The notes beneath the pieces were generated by a model. That model ran no database searches, had not been told where the DNA came from, and saw only the letters and a program-made list of their open reading frames with translations. Below, piece after piece: positions 10,987 through 22,044 of a DNA stretch of 64,000 bases (position 1 is the stretch's first letter; every line of letters begins with the position of its first letter). The DNA is taken from positions 558,001-622,000 of the forward strand of contig JAIWWG010000007.1 of assembly GCA_025435555.1 (NCBI GenBank), in the 5' to 3' direction. The stretch is from Chytriomyces cf. hyalinus JEL632 (lineage: Eukaryota > Chytridiomycota > Chytridiomycetes > Chytridiales > Chytriomycetaceae). A program made the translations under genes and the position numbers.

Positions 10987-12535
10987 CTTTTTTGATGGTT
11001 GTTCAGTCGGAGGTTCCCGGAACGAACTGCACGGCAATATTTTATTTACTTTCCCACATCTCCTCCTCAATGCATCTCGGCATCGTTGCTCAAAGCCACA
11101 GCACTGGAAGAACGCGGAAAAAGGCGCTATCAAAAAGGAAAAACGCTGCTGGTTTTGAGTGAACACTCTTTGATCACGAGCCATCACCATCGGCCTCTTT
11201 ACCTCCACCACAGCAGAAAGCGCCGTTTTTCATTCGAATCCGCGCATCCACATCCCATCCCTGATCTCAAATCAGCCAGCAGTTTATCGGCTATACGTTC
11301 AGATGGAACAACTGTCAAACTATCAATCAAAGATCGCATTGGGCATGATCAGAATATTGTGGAGATGAGACTCGAAAAAGGAGTCAGCTATTTCGAAAGA
11401 ACTGGAGCGCGCAACTCTCTCCGTCAAATGGGCCACTGTCCGAGATTTACCTGATGGCCAAAAGGACTATTCTTTATCTTGCGACACACCTTGCTCGACG
11501 GGGTATCATTGTCCAGCAAAAAAAGAACGCGTTTTTGTTCCAAACGTGACTCCCTATGAAACCACCGTCGAACGTGTAGTGCGCATGCGAATTTAAGTGG
11601 AGGGCTTCTACAGCAATCTCGATTTGACATCAACTCAACATATCCTTGTGGCTTGCGCTCGACAAATTCGTTTGGGTTTGCCCCAAAACTCATGCAGCGC
11701 ATATTGATGCCCCCCAGGCATACCCATCCCCACCTTTCGAAACGTTTGGAGTCACAGGCAAGCAAAGCTCATGGAAATGAATACCATTCCTCCAACCTAC
11801 ATCCCCGCCATTGTCAAAGCAAATCCTGATATCCCTGTCAAGAAATGCCGCGCCAAAAAGGCCTGCAGTCGATCGCATTCGCAGGCAACAACAACCCATG
11901 AAAAGACGCAACACAGTTCCTTCAAACTTCTTGTTCCCAATCCGTAAAATATCTCTCCACTGTTGTTGTGGACCAATGTGGAGTGATGAAGAGGAACGCA
12001 AACATGGGGAGCATGATTGCTTACATAAAATTGGCGCGCACATCTTGGAGTTGCGTTTCTTACAATGCTTCCTCCTCAGATTTTGCTTCTTTCTCCGGCT
12101 TACGCGTCAAAAGCATATGCGATGCCAGTGTCCCGACTGAACGGGAAAAGCGCAATTCAGTCTGTTCATATATTACTGCCTATAAAGCTCAGTTCAGCGT
12201 CCGATAACGTTGATTTACATAGAGCCGTTCAAATGACAGCTGCAGCTCGCTTTGGATCAGATGGGGCAGAATACGACAGATCACAAGTGGTGGTGTGATA
12301 AAATCGAAATGATTGGACTTTCTTGTTGCACGCTTCAGCCAGAGGGACATGTCAAAATATAAAAAAATGAACTTTTTTAAAACGAAAGGGGGACAGCAAC
12401 ATGATTAGAAACGAATGGCCTGTAGATACTGATCAAGTCGATCTCAAAAATACGATGCCAAAAAAATGAAGGGGAGAGAGAGAGGGATATTAGGAAAAAA
12501 AAGTGAATAATGATAAAGCGGGCCTCTTAATAACC
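10987..12535. other. Unresolved stretch with gene-like fragments on the + strand
   Basis: No complete gene could be built. On the plus strand, about 11390-11596 reads through a Cys-containing segment (SLSCDTPCSTGYHCPAKKER, then TPYETTVERVVRMRI, then stop). About 11709-11948 in another frame reads MNTIPPTYIPAIVKANPDIP followed by a basic tail KKCRAKKACSRSHS. These could be exons of one poorly resolved gene diverging from AUH, or a decaying relic. The minus strand also has an open stretch (11690-12043), so the coding strand is not certain. Confidence 0.3.
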
Positions 12536-15274
12536 TCAGAAGCGGACCAGTTTGGCTCCAATCACCTGCACATCAAGCATCAGCCGGTACCCTTCCTCAT
12601 CTACACCCATTTCTCCCTCATGATCGGTCAAATCTGCAGCAATCTGCAAAATCGGTCCATTCTTGACAGCGCAATACGCGCCACCTTCTTCTCCAAAGAC
12701 ATTGCCCAGCTGTTGCTGCTCGGTCACATCGCGATTCACAAACTGAGCACCTTCACGGAACACAACCACATCTTCTTTCGGCAAAGCAGCAGGCGGTGCG
12801 TCGTCCATGACAATCACACGCTCCTTTGGGGGGCCCATCGCACCACGCGCCAGATTTCGTCGTTTCACCGACGCCCGCTCGTCATTTGATCGGATTGGGG
12901 GAGTTCCCGCACCTACAACCACCACAGCTTTTGGCATCGTCAATGGCGCATCACGGTCATTCAATACAGGAGGCGGCAATATTGTGGCGACGCCTGAGAG
13001 AGCTGAACGAGTGGTAGTCACAAACGATGGAACTTCGTTATTGGATGCAGCAAAGGCAGTAGGGAATATGGAGCTCATGGATTCATTTCCGCCCTTCTCA
13101 TCAGGGATCGAGAGAAGTGCGTGCAGTGCCTCCCACCGCTCTTTCGAAACACGGATTTTCGGGGCATGTGTAACTTTTGGTGAACCGCCAGCATCACTGC
13201 TGAAGGGATTTTGATTATTCGCAGACTGTGTCTCGCTGTTTGCAGTCGTAGTGGTGGGTGATACATCCGCAACAGTCTCGCTTTTCGAAGTGGATGATTC
13301 TGCACCCGGAACGTGCCATTCAATCTCACCGAGTACCCAGTCCAGCACTTCTTGCATCGCGCAAACTCGTGGAGCAACCGATTTGAACGATTTGCTCGAT
13401 TCATTAGTAGTTTGCAAATGCTGCTTTTGAGGTTGTGGCAGAGGTATTGGCACAAAGTATGGCACTCTTTTCGAATTTGTGTGTGCACCAGGAATGGGCA
13501 TAGTGTAACCTGTAGTATCCGCGCGAATTGCAACGGCTCTGTTACTGATACTCAAGAATGGGAGTTGGATAAGTCCACTTGATTGCGGGTAGAGAACCAA
13601 GAGTTCGCTGGGAGGTCGCGGGTCAATGGAGTTGAGACGGGGCGGTGCATCCAGGGTGGCTTTGAGGTATGGATTGCGGCTGGATTCAATTGCATCTGTT
13701 GGACTCGGTTCTTGCAGAACACGTGGGAGGTAGTGCGACAGGCCGTTGAAGATGGGGCTGAAAGGTTTGGAAATTTTTTGAGCAAATTGGAATTGAGTCC
13801 ATTCGAAAACAAAACTCACGTTTTCACGCTGAGATCCGACGAATGCGTTCCATTGGAGGTAAAGAAATGCGTGCCTTGAAACAGCGACGATGGGAACATG
13901 AAAAGGGAGAAGGAAAACAGAAACGCCTGAATTGGAAATCCGGTGATGAGATTGTGTGACCGCAGAAATAATTTTTTTTTAAGGGCAACTGCTCACCATC
14001 ATGACAGTGCCAGTTCCAGTGGACGATGCATTTGCAGAACCAAAGAAGAAGTCGAAAAATGCATTGTCCATCGCTTCCACGGCCGTGGTTTGCAGTCCAT
14101 CCATTCCCATGTCCACCCCCATGAAAGCATCCGACGCAGTCCGCTTCAAGTTTCCAGAACACAGATTTCCGCTGCCCAGCAGCGGATCAGCCTTGAATAG
14201 AGAATCGAAATTCGCTGTTACCGCTGCTGAAGCTGCCGCAGATGCATTCGCCGCAGCACTGACATGCTCGGCCCACGCTTCTACTTCGAGCACCCGAGTC
14301 CGCAGCACCGAATTCTCCTTAAGAAGCTCCCTGCACATGTTTTCTAGTTTTTCTACGTGTTCCTTGTGCTTTTTGCGGCTTTCATCGGCACTTGCTCGAT
14401 TCTTCATCATGCGCTCCTGATGCTTTGTGAATGCAGGAACCGGAGTGACTGCAGGTACTGCAGGAGCATTTACTGTAATGACTGGATTTAACGAAATGGT
14501 TGGAGGTGGGGAGCTGCGTGTGGAAGTGGGTGATGTTGCTGATAAGGGCATCTGGGGTGGGCTGTAAGAGGTATTATTCGGGCTGAAAGCAGTATTTGTT
14601 GGTGTCAGATAGTCTGCAGCACTGAAGCTGAGTTTTCTCTTCGAGTCGATTGCCGGAGTTGGGCTGATAGAAATAGGGAATAATGATGTCGAAGCAGATG
14701 GCATAATTGGGACAGGTGGTTTCGCAGCCAGAATGGTCACAGACTGATCATGATTCGAAGCAGCTAGGCTTTTCGGGATATCCGTCGGTGGGCTCGACTT
14801 TGCCTTCTTTCTCTGTGTTGATTGGATTGGCGTTGATTGGATTGGCGTTGGCTCCGACTTGATGTCCGGCTGGTTCTTCTTCCTTCCAGGCTTCTTCTTG
14901 ACGGGTCCCGCAAGCAGCGCGAGACATTCTGAAGCATTGTCTGAAGATAGAGCAGCGCGCACGGTGTCGGATTGAGGTGGTAAGGTGAAGGCAGGACCCA
15001 TGCCCAATACACTATCGACGCCGATAGGAACCAGACTCTCAATTCCCATCCCCATCCCACCCATCAAGAGGTCGTCGGTATTCAGTACATCTCCGCCCAA
15101 TGAGTGCATGGCAATGCCTGTCGCACAAGTTGCCTCCTGGGTCATTGCCATTTCGAATCGTTTCCCAGTTTCGCTCTCTTCGCCACTGGCATTGCCGCTG
15201 TCCGGCCCACTCGGAGAAGATATCAGCGACGAGAGCAGCGAATCGACCTCGTCCTGGCTGCACTCAAAGTTCAT
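12536..15274 (-). CDS. Membrane-tethered bZIP transcription factor (ATF6/CREB3-like layout)
   Basis: Three exons on the minus strand: 15274-13997, 13926-13820 and 13757-12536 (868 aa; introns of 70 and 62 nt, GT-AG, phase-consistent). Residues 1-280 are Ser/Pro/Thr-rich with a Lys-rich PVKKKPGRKK patch. Residues about 284-335 form a bZIP: KNRASADESRKKHKEHVEKL has the N-x7-R basic signature, followed by Leu/Met/Val heptads. The first exon junction creates a hydrophobic helix, TVMM|AFLFSFSLFMFPSSLF, at about 423-442. About 425 Ser/Pro-rich residues follow, with NGT and other possible N-glycosylation sites. A bZIP, then a single helix, then a long C-terminal domain is the plan of ER stress factors ATF6/CREB3/plant bZIP28. 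If the first intron is not used, exon 1 alone encodes a 431-aa soluble bZIP and 13899-12536 a separate 433-aa protein of unknown function. Confidence 0.7.
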
Positions 15275-15389
15275 ATCCCCGTGAATCTGTCTTTACGGTC
15301 AAACCAGATTTTTTTTTATTTTATTTTTACGGTTCGAGCAATTTCTGTTGATTTCTGCGCGCAACTTCCACGTGTAAGACCGGTCGCTC

Positions 15390-17475
15390 TCACACACCCA
15401 GCACTGCAGGCACAGGCTTCATCAGCAGATCATCCACATGCTCAAGCAACCTCTCCAGCCCCACATGCCGTCCGCGACTATCCTTCTCACCAATACCCTC
15501 CGCATTCACTTCCTGCATGATCCCAATGAACGAATCTGCATTCGTAGCGGCTGAAGAAGGCTTCCCCACAACCTTCTTGCGATACCCGTACGCCGTCTCC
15601 ATCTCGGACTTTAAATTCGACCGTTTCTGAATTCTCGCAAGCACAGTTTCATCCGCGTCCGCGATCATGTCGCGTTTGGGCCATGTTTCGATGGTTTCAA
15701 GGCGCGCTGGTAACGTGGTTTGCGGGGCGGAGAGGTTAGCGAGTTTTCCGGTGAGTGGGTCTTGGCGGCGGGATGTCAGACGTAATGCGCATTGTTCTTG
15801 GCTTGCGTTGAGCCAGATGAGTCTGTACCGCAGTTGGTTCGTTCATGGATGATGTCTTGTTCAGAAGCGTTGGTGAAGGAGGTGATGAGATGTGTACCTG
15901 TTTGGGTGGATGTTACGCTCCGTCAGTGCCGCCGCCTGGGTTTTGGAGTTTGGGAATCCCTCCAGAACCCATCCCTGATTCATGCAATCTGGTTGCTGCA
16001 GACGCTTGACAATCAAATCCAGCAAAAGATCATCTGGAACTAATTTGCATTTGCAAGTTAGACACACGACTTTTCTCTGCATTTTCAGAGGGCGCTTTAC
16101 TTTCTTCGGGACTGTGAATGTACTCTTTCAGTGTTTGAGAGAGACGCGATTTCGACGACATTTCTTCGAGAATGATCTTCTTCGGCGACACTGCAGCGGA
16201 ATAAAAAAGTCAATTTTGAACGCAACCAAAGCACACACCAACTTTATGCAACCACATACCGTGCACAAATGCGTACTTTCTCTCAATCTCAGCAGCAAGA
16301 CTAGACCTCCCGCTTCCAGGCAAACCTTGAATCACAACGCGAAACTGTCTGGGCGCTCTCGTCGCCCCCTTCATACCCAACGCACTCCGCACAACTTCAT
16401 CCACCACTTGCTTCTGTCTCCCCCACACCCCGTCACTGTCCATGTACTTGAAGCGCACGCAGACACCGGCTTTTTGAAAACACGCAGCCACGGGCGGGAT
16501 ACTGCGACGGTACGCTGATAGCCGCTTTGAGACTGTTTCACGTGCATTGTATTCTCGGTTCACGAGACGAGAAATGAGTTCGGCGTCTTGAGGGGGCGGG
16601 TTGTGTTTGGGGTGGTATTCCTGCAAAATGGCAAAAGGTGAATAGCTTGCTCTTGATTTGCGATATTTCAGAACAGAAAGACCTTTTTCATGACTGGGTC
16701 CGTCAAGATTTCAGAATTGTACTGCATAATTGCCTCGTCTTCGCAGTCGATCCATACTAAATCGTACCCCAGAGATTAACCGCACACACTACAAAAACCC
16801 ATCACAGATAATGCTCACCAAAACTAGTCAAAAAGATCCCCTTCATCTGAAACGCGGCAGCCTGCTCCTTCGTGGCAGGAAACCCTTCAATCACGAAGCC
16901 AGACAATGAAATATCTGGTTCCTGAAGCCGCTGAAGTACCAAATTCAAAATGATTTGGTCTGGCACAAGTTGCCCACGTTCCATGTACGGACGTGCTTGT
17001 TGTCCTAGGGAGCTTTGGCGTTCGATTGCTGATAGAAGCAGGGTGTTGACGGAGATAAAGACGGCGTTTTGGATGATTGAAATCTTTTCGGCCTGTTTTA
17101 TTTTTTTGTGCGAGTTGAGGGGTTTGGGAATGAATGCGTGAATTGAGTGAAGCGGATTCGGTTTGGTACTCACAATCTTGCTGATTGCGCATCTTGGAGG
17201 GCCGCAGACGACGATAGCAGGGACTAATTTGAATAATGGAAAGAGGCTTGGTTCAGTTTCCCATCGATCATTGGCAGTCTGTAGCGCCGGACGACGCGTA
17301 AACAAAAACGCATACGTTGCGGCACTTTGAGAAAGTCAATCATGAACTGGAGCGGGTCAGGTGGCTGCTCAACCACTACCGCCTTCACCAAACTCTCAAA
17401 CAGATCGAATAGCTCGTGATGGTCTGCGTACGATGCAAAGAGTTGGACTTTGGCCGGGTCCAGGATTGGATCCAT
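15390..17475 (-). CDS. AK8: Adenylate kinase 8-like protein (flagellar)
   Basis: Eight exons on the minus strand: 17475-17316, 17223-17174, 17092-16819, 16756-16683, 16620-16260, 16190-16101, 16039-15898 and 15822-15390 (527 aa). Every intron is GT-AG and every phase closes. The protein has two adenylate-kinase modules, as in AK8: module 1 with [31 protein letters not shown] and [14 protein letters not shown]; module 2 with [31 protein letters not shown] and [14 protein letters not shown]. The N-terminal [18 protein letters not shown] also matches AK8. Both P-loops are altered: in the first the GK[ST] signature is lost, and in the second Lys is replaced by Arg. AK8 is an axoneme/cilium-associated protein in animals, which fits a zoospore-forming fungus. 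It diverges from the next gene across about 90 bp. Confidence 0.93.
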
Positions 17476-17565
17476 TCTTGTGTTTGGACAAAGTTGACAA
17501 ATTAATTTTTTTTTTATTTCAAGTTTCTCACGCTGCCTTGAAGCGTACAAAATGGGGGGAGTCGT
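17476..17565. promoter_or_regulatory. Compact divergent promoter region
   Basis: Only 90 bp separate the start codons of the AK8-like gene (minus) and the membrane-protein gene (plus). The stretch includes a T run (about 17504-17516). No specific factor site is recognised; the call rests on gene arrangement alone. If the downstream start is 17599 the gap is 123 bp. Confidence 0.4.
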
Positions 17566-18789
17566 GTGGGGCGCGCCATAAAACTTTGGGAATATACAAT
17601 GAGTTGCTGCTATGTATCTTCGACTGGTGCTATCGCGCAATGGAAAGTGTGGCTAAACGTGTCAGTGACTGGCGTGCCATTACCCATCTCTGCCAACAAC
17701 GCAACGCCTCTCTCTGAATACACCCGCATCGACCTTCTCCCACCGACCGAACGCGGCAACTACAGGTTTGATGCACCCGTGGTGGTATCCAATGGAAAGC
17801 CGCTGGCACAGCCTGCACCGTGTCGACCATTGAATGCAACAGGCGCTTCGTGGGTGTGTCTGATGACCAATGCTCCACTTCGCAATGTGTTTGCATTTGC
17901 AATCAACACGGCTGAGGCGCTCCCACCAGATTCGATTCCAGCTGTTGAGCAAGTATCGGTGTTTGTGCAGGACCCAAAAGACGCGAGTGTGGGGGTCGAT
18001 GACGCTGCCATGTCTCGCACGCGTTCCACGGCGTGTACGGAAGCGGATTCGAGCTGTCCAAAAGCGCCGGATCCGGTATCTCCAGGCGACAGTGGTGGGT
18101 CCAACAACAACAACAGTCTGTTCAAGAACAACTCAAGTGGACTCTCGCCCACATCTGTCACGCTCATTGCAATCTTTGTATCCGTCGCAGTTCTCTCCGC
18201 TTTGATTGTGGTGTTTCTGCGGTTGCGCAACAACGGCTCGTTCAAGCAATGCGCCGCTTGGTGGCACAGACTCTCAACAGACGATCACCCACGTGCACAA
18301 CCTCCTCCTCCTCCAGCCTTGTCACAAACTCAGCCGCAACTTGAAGCTTCCAAATCCACAGCATCCTCAGACTCGGCCGAAAGCACGGCATCCCCGTCCA
18401 AACCCACCCCCATCAAACGCTCACAAAGCCCCGTTGTTGCAATGGAAATTCTCGAGAATGTCAGTAAGGCCAAAACGGGCGTGTCACGGGCCGTGCGCAT
18501 TAACCCGCTCGCGTTTAACCGGTCAATCCATGCAGTCAAGCAGCACAGTTTCGGCAGACACGCTGCTGCGACGATGCCGAGACAGGGCGGGGGCGGCAGC
18601 GGTGGCGGGCGCGTGAGTCCAAGTGAGAGCGTGAGCACAATGGCGTTTTCTGTGCTTCGGGAAACGCGTGTAAACAAAGGGCATGAGAAGAGTGGGCAGC
18701 ACGGCGCGAGTGATGGAGATGATGATGATGATGACAATGACGATGATGATGTACCGTTGGGGCAGATGAAGAGAAATGCAGCGACGTGA
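17566..18789 (+). CDS. Single-pass membrane protein with Ser/Asn-rich ectodomain and acidic tail
   Basis: Open frame of 407 aa. An alternative start at 17599 (MSCCYVSSTG) is plausible. The N-terminal half holds several NXS/T sites and Cys residues (CRPLN, WVCLMTN, CTEADSSC). One transmembrane helix, VTLIAIFVSVAVLSALIVVF, is followed by RLRNN as stop-transfer. The cytosolic part is Pro/Ser-rich, with a Gly-rich stretch and an Asp run near the end. No signal peptide is visible, so an upstream exon may be missing. I do not recognise the family; the plan resembles the gene at 1987-2943. Confidence 0.6.
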   Translation: MGRAIKLWEYTMSCCYVSSTGAIAQWKVWLNVSVTGVPLPISANNATPLSEYTRIDLLPPTERGNYRFDAPVVVSNGKPLAQPAPCRPLNATGASWVCLMTNAPLRNVFAFAINTAEALPPDSIPAVEQVSVFVQDPKDASVGVDDAAMSRTRSTACTEADSSCPKAPDPVSPGDSGGSNNNNSLFKNNSSGLSPTSVTLIAIFVSVAVLSALIVVFLRLRNNGSFKQCAAWWHRLSTDDHPRAQPPPPPALSQTQPQLEASKSTASSDSAESTASPSKPTPIKRSQSPVVAMEILENVSKAKTGVSRAVRINPLAFNRSIHAVKQHSFGRHAAATMPRQGGGGSGGGRVSPSESVSTMAFSVLRETRVNKGHEKSGQHGASDGDDDDDDNDDDDVPLGQMKRNAAT

Positions 18790-19173
18790 AATAAAACAAT
18801 CTGCGTTTTGTTAGTGCTTCTTATGACCAATGAATGCAGGGAATCAGCTGGTTCAGAAAAATAGTTATTACGTCCGGAAGAAAAAAAGGCAGAGAAGATA
18901 GGCCCGAAAGAACTTAAGAAGTCCTGTAAAAACGTGTAAGCTGCAAGTGTTGGTGAAGACTTTAATTGGTACAAGTTATTGGCGGTAGCTTGTTCGCGAA
19001 TTCATGCGTCACTTGTCACAATTTCCATTCTTTACGAATGCAGGTTCGGTTTTATGCGCCAAAGTAGGGGCCACTTTTCTACGCGTGCCGCATATGCTCT
19101 TTGCTTGGACCGATGCTTAGACTCGATGGCCAAAACCAATCGGGGAAATCAACAAAAAATCAGAAAATCAAAA
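18790..19173. other. Intergenic, nothing recognised
   Basis: AT-rich sequence between the membrane-protein gene and the small-protein gene; no RNA or repeat signature seen. Confidence 0.4.
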
Positions 19174-19539
19174 ATGCCGAACAGAGCCGAGAATCCCATC
19201 TCAATGCGCTTCATCTTGCCGGGAAGCCCACAGCACCAACCAATCTACCACCTACCGCATCCATTCTCACCACCACTCTCACAAACGGTATCCAGAACCA
19301 TTGATAGAGCAGAAGCAACGGGCACCATGACAGAGTCACGGCTTCGCGAGGATGGGGTCATTAAAAATGCGGCGGCGGATGACAACGGCATCTATGTCCC
19401 TGAACTGGGCAAATGCATTGGCGAACTTGACTTGGAGCAGCTGGAATGGGTTGCCATCCATCGACACAACCGGGACAAGCATCTTTTCGACGCTGTGTAT
19501 GCACAAGTAATTGGGACTGGGACAAGGGTACGCGCTTAG
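19174..19539 (+). CDS. Small hypothetical protein, paralog of the gene at 22045
   Basis: 121 aa if started at 19174 (MPNRAENPISMRF); other Met codons exist at 19126 and 19204. It has a Pro-rich N-terminal half with PIYHLPHPF. The C-terminal helix reads ELGKCIGELDLEQLEWVAIH then RHNRDKHLFDAVYAQVIG. The protein encoded at 22045-22389 has the same two blocks (PVYYLPHPC and EVGKRIGELSIDELERIMVL). The matched blocks support a real coding gene of unknown function. The start was chosen because NPIS lines up with HPIS near the paralog's N-terminus. Confidence 0.55.
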   Translation: MPNRAENPISMRFILPGSPQHQPIYHLPHPFSPPLSQTVSRTIDRAEATGTMTESRLREDGVIKNAAADDNGIYVPELGKCIGELDLEQLEWVAIHRHNRDKHLFDAVYAQVIGTGTRVRA

Positions 19540-20407
19540 AGAATAGTTTATTCACATACATATAACAATTGGTAAATAAAAGACAATGACTGAGAGAGAG
19601 CCTTGCAAGGATCCTCAAAGTGCCTGTGGAAAAAAAAAAAAAAGGTGATGGCTGTTGGTGGAAACACTGACTGACTCATCATATACTTTTTCCTCCCCAA
19701 ACCGTACAAAAAAATTAGAGTTTTGGCAAAAACGCTATTCACTCATTCAACTCTGCGCTCTCTCATGCCTCGCATTTTCAGTCGCCTTTGCGTGTCAACA
19801 CGCGTCTGTTTGTTCAGGTGGAATGCTTGGCCCCAACGATTGTGTAAAAATTTTCCACTTTTTTCCGAAAAGTTCCATGGAGCACCATCTCTCCTTTTTG
19901 GTCGCACCCACCCGAGGCGTTATTAGGTTAACTCGGGGCGTTGGGGCTGAATTGGAATGCGATTTGCCATGCACCGGCGCTTGCAATCTTTAGTACAGCG
20001 CATTATCTCTACTGTACTGTTGTTGCTTGTGTTTCATGTTGGGAAGGTGGCATTTGTGTTAAGCATCACGGAAACATGCTGTCATTGTATGCCCAGACAG
20101 ACAGAATTTGCGTGCTTTCAGTTTGGCTGTGTCCATGCCTCCAGCGAGAAACCTTTTGCGATGCTGCTGAGTAAGCAACAAGTGCGCCGTGCGACCAGAG
20201 CCACCAATTTTTCATTTTTCGGGAAGCCAGCCATCCACAGTATATTGACACAGCCAACTAAAGCCCACCTTTCCAGTGGGTAAGAGCACCATTCAAAACA
20301 ACAAATGGACGCACTGTTTGGTGTTTGAAGGAATCGGGTCTGCCGCCTTTTTATTTCTGGCTGTGTAAACCAACCCTGCCTGTCGCTCCGATCAACCGCA
20401 ACAAATT
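19540..20407. other. Intergenic, no gene supported
   Basis: Contains an A run near 19629-19641 and short open stretches without support. It lies between the small-protein gene and the 3' end of the F-box/LRR gene. Confidence 0.4.
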
Positions 20408-21818
20408 CTAATACATAAGCATCGTGTTTTGAAAGGAAAACAGTTTCGAATGCGCCATCGCCAAAATCGCCGGAGGAATCGTTCCCGACAGCTGTGTATC
20501 ATTTACTGCCAGGATTTGTAGCCGCGGTAATTCTGACAGTTCTAAAGGCAGTGCTCCTGTTAAGCCGTTGAATGCGAGACCTAGTGTCACGAGACGAGTG
20601 CAGAGCCGCAAGTCACGAGGGATTTCGCCGGATAGATTGTTGCTCATGAGGTTTACTTGCTGGAGATTGACGAGGTTACCCATTGTTTCGGGAATGGGTC
20701 CCGAAAGGTTGTTGTCAAACAGAACAAGCTGTTGGGGGAAGATGGTTTAACAAAAAGACGTACACTGTGGATTCAAAATTTTTTCCCCTCACATCTTCCA
20801 AGCTCGGCAGATTCCCCAGTTCAAGTGGAATATTCCCATTCAAACAGTTTTGGCTCAAGTTTAGTGTCCTAACATGTCGCAATGCCCCAAGCTCAGAAGG
20901 AATCTCGCCCCCAAAATTATTTCCGTGCAGATCGAGCACAGTTAGTTGCCCCAATAACGAAATCTCGGACGGAATCGGGCCGCTCATTTGATTCGTTCCC
21001 AAGTCTAAAACCTGTCATTAAGGCGACTTGATTGGTATCGAAGAGACTGATCTGACAAACAGAACAAAAAAACAAACCTCCAGCTCCAGCAACCATGCAA
21101 TCGTTGCTGCAGGAATCCTTCCGGCTAGTTTATTCTGACAGAGAACCAGCGACCTCAGACGAGTCCAATTCTGCAATAAAGACGCCGGAATACGCCCCGA
21201 CAGCGCGTTGGATCCGAGATTCACTTCCCGCAATCTCACAAGACTTCCCAACACCTCTGGAATCGAACCGTCGAGCAAATTGTGGCTCAGATCCAAAGTT
21301 TCGAGCAACTCGAGATTGGCAAGTGACTCTGGGATGACACCGCATAACCCCAAGCCATGGAATTGTAACCGAACGAGATTCGAAATGGACCCGACTTCCG
21401 ACGGAATGGGCACACGGAAAGACGGCAATCTACCGGCAACGCTTGCATCTACAGCTGTGCCTATTCCATCGATCCAAAGAGACAGCGAGTCTGTATCCGC
21501 CCATCCCGTTTCCACGTATGCCTCTCGAAACGGTTGTGGCCAAATGAACCACAGCCAGTCGAGCTGGTCGAGGCCACGGAGGTCTCTGCGAATCGGGTCA
21601 TCATCCAGGGAAAAGAGAATGTGTTTGACTGCTTGTCGGTCTGTGGTTGATTCTTGCGTAGACATGAAGCGGATGAAAAGTTGGCGGGCAAAGTGTCTTT
21701 GCAGGAGACATTCGTTGATGGATTTGCTGAGACGGCGGTATTGCAGGACACGGGATGGGTGGATGTGTGAGAAGATGTGGCGGATGAGTTCGTGTGGGAG
21801 GGAGAGGATGGATGTCAT
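20408..21818 (-). CDS. F-box and leucine-rich-repeat protein
   Basis: Three exons on the minus strand: 21818-21078, 21011-20793 and 20728-20408 (426 aa); both introns are phase 0 and GT-AG. The N-terminal SLPHELIRHIFSHIHPSRVL is an F-box-like helix pair. From about residue 150 there are plant-type LRRs of about 24 residues with the LxxLxxLxLxxNxLxGxIP consensus: TLDLSHNLLDGSIPEVLGSL, VLDLHGNNFGGEIPSELGAL, LVLFDNNLSGPIPETMGNL and NLMSNNLSGEIPRDL. Both introns fall at the start of an LxL repeat strand. F-box proteins usually join SCF ubiquitin ligases through Skp1, and the LRRs would bind the substrate; the target is unknown. Confidence 0.85.
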
Positions 21819-22044
21819 TGGATATCCACGTTATTTAACAGCGCACATATTACTTTTTATTCATATAAAAAGTTAAATAAAAGTAAAATAAAAAAATTAA
21901 AAAAAAGGACCTGGGTCTGGCCCAGCGCAAATAAAATACCAACAACAAAATGCGCGGCGAGATTGAAACGAACACAAAAAATTTGCGTCCAGCAAAAAAC
22001 CGGGCTTTTTCTTTTCTTGGATTGACCAAAACTCAAAAACAAAA

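Noticed and set aside
10675-11211. A 178-codon minus-strand frame across the AUH first exon
   Set aside because: Only its central part (10986-10857) is used; beyond the splice donor the frame departs from crotonase sequence.
12900-13760. A site-1 protease cleavage motif after the presumed membrane helix of the bZIP protein
   Set aside because: RVLQ at about residue 465 is only loosely like RxxL, and such short motifs occur by chance. It is not listed as a feature.
19540-20400. Plus-strand frames at 19655-19993 and 19957-20283 as small Cys-containing proteins
   Set aside because: No splice structure, paralog or domain supports them, and codon use looks random.
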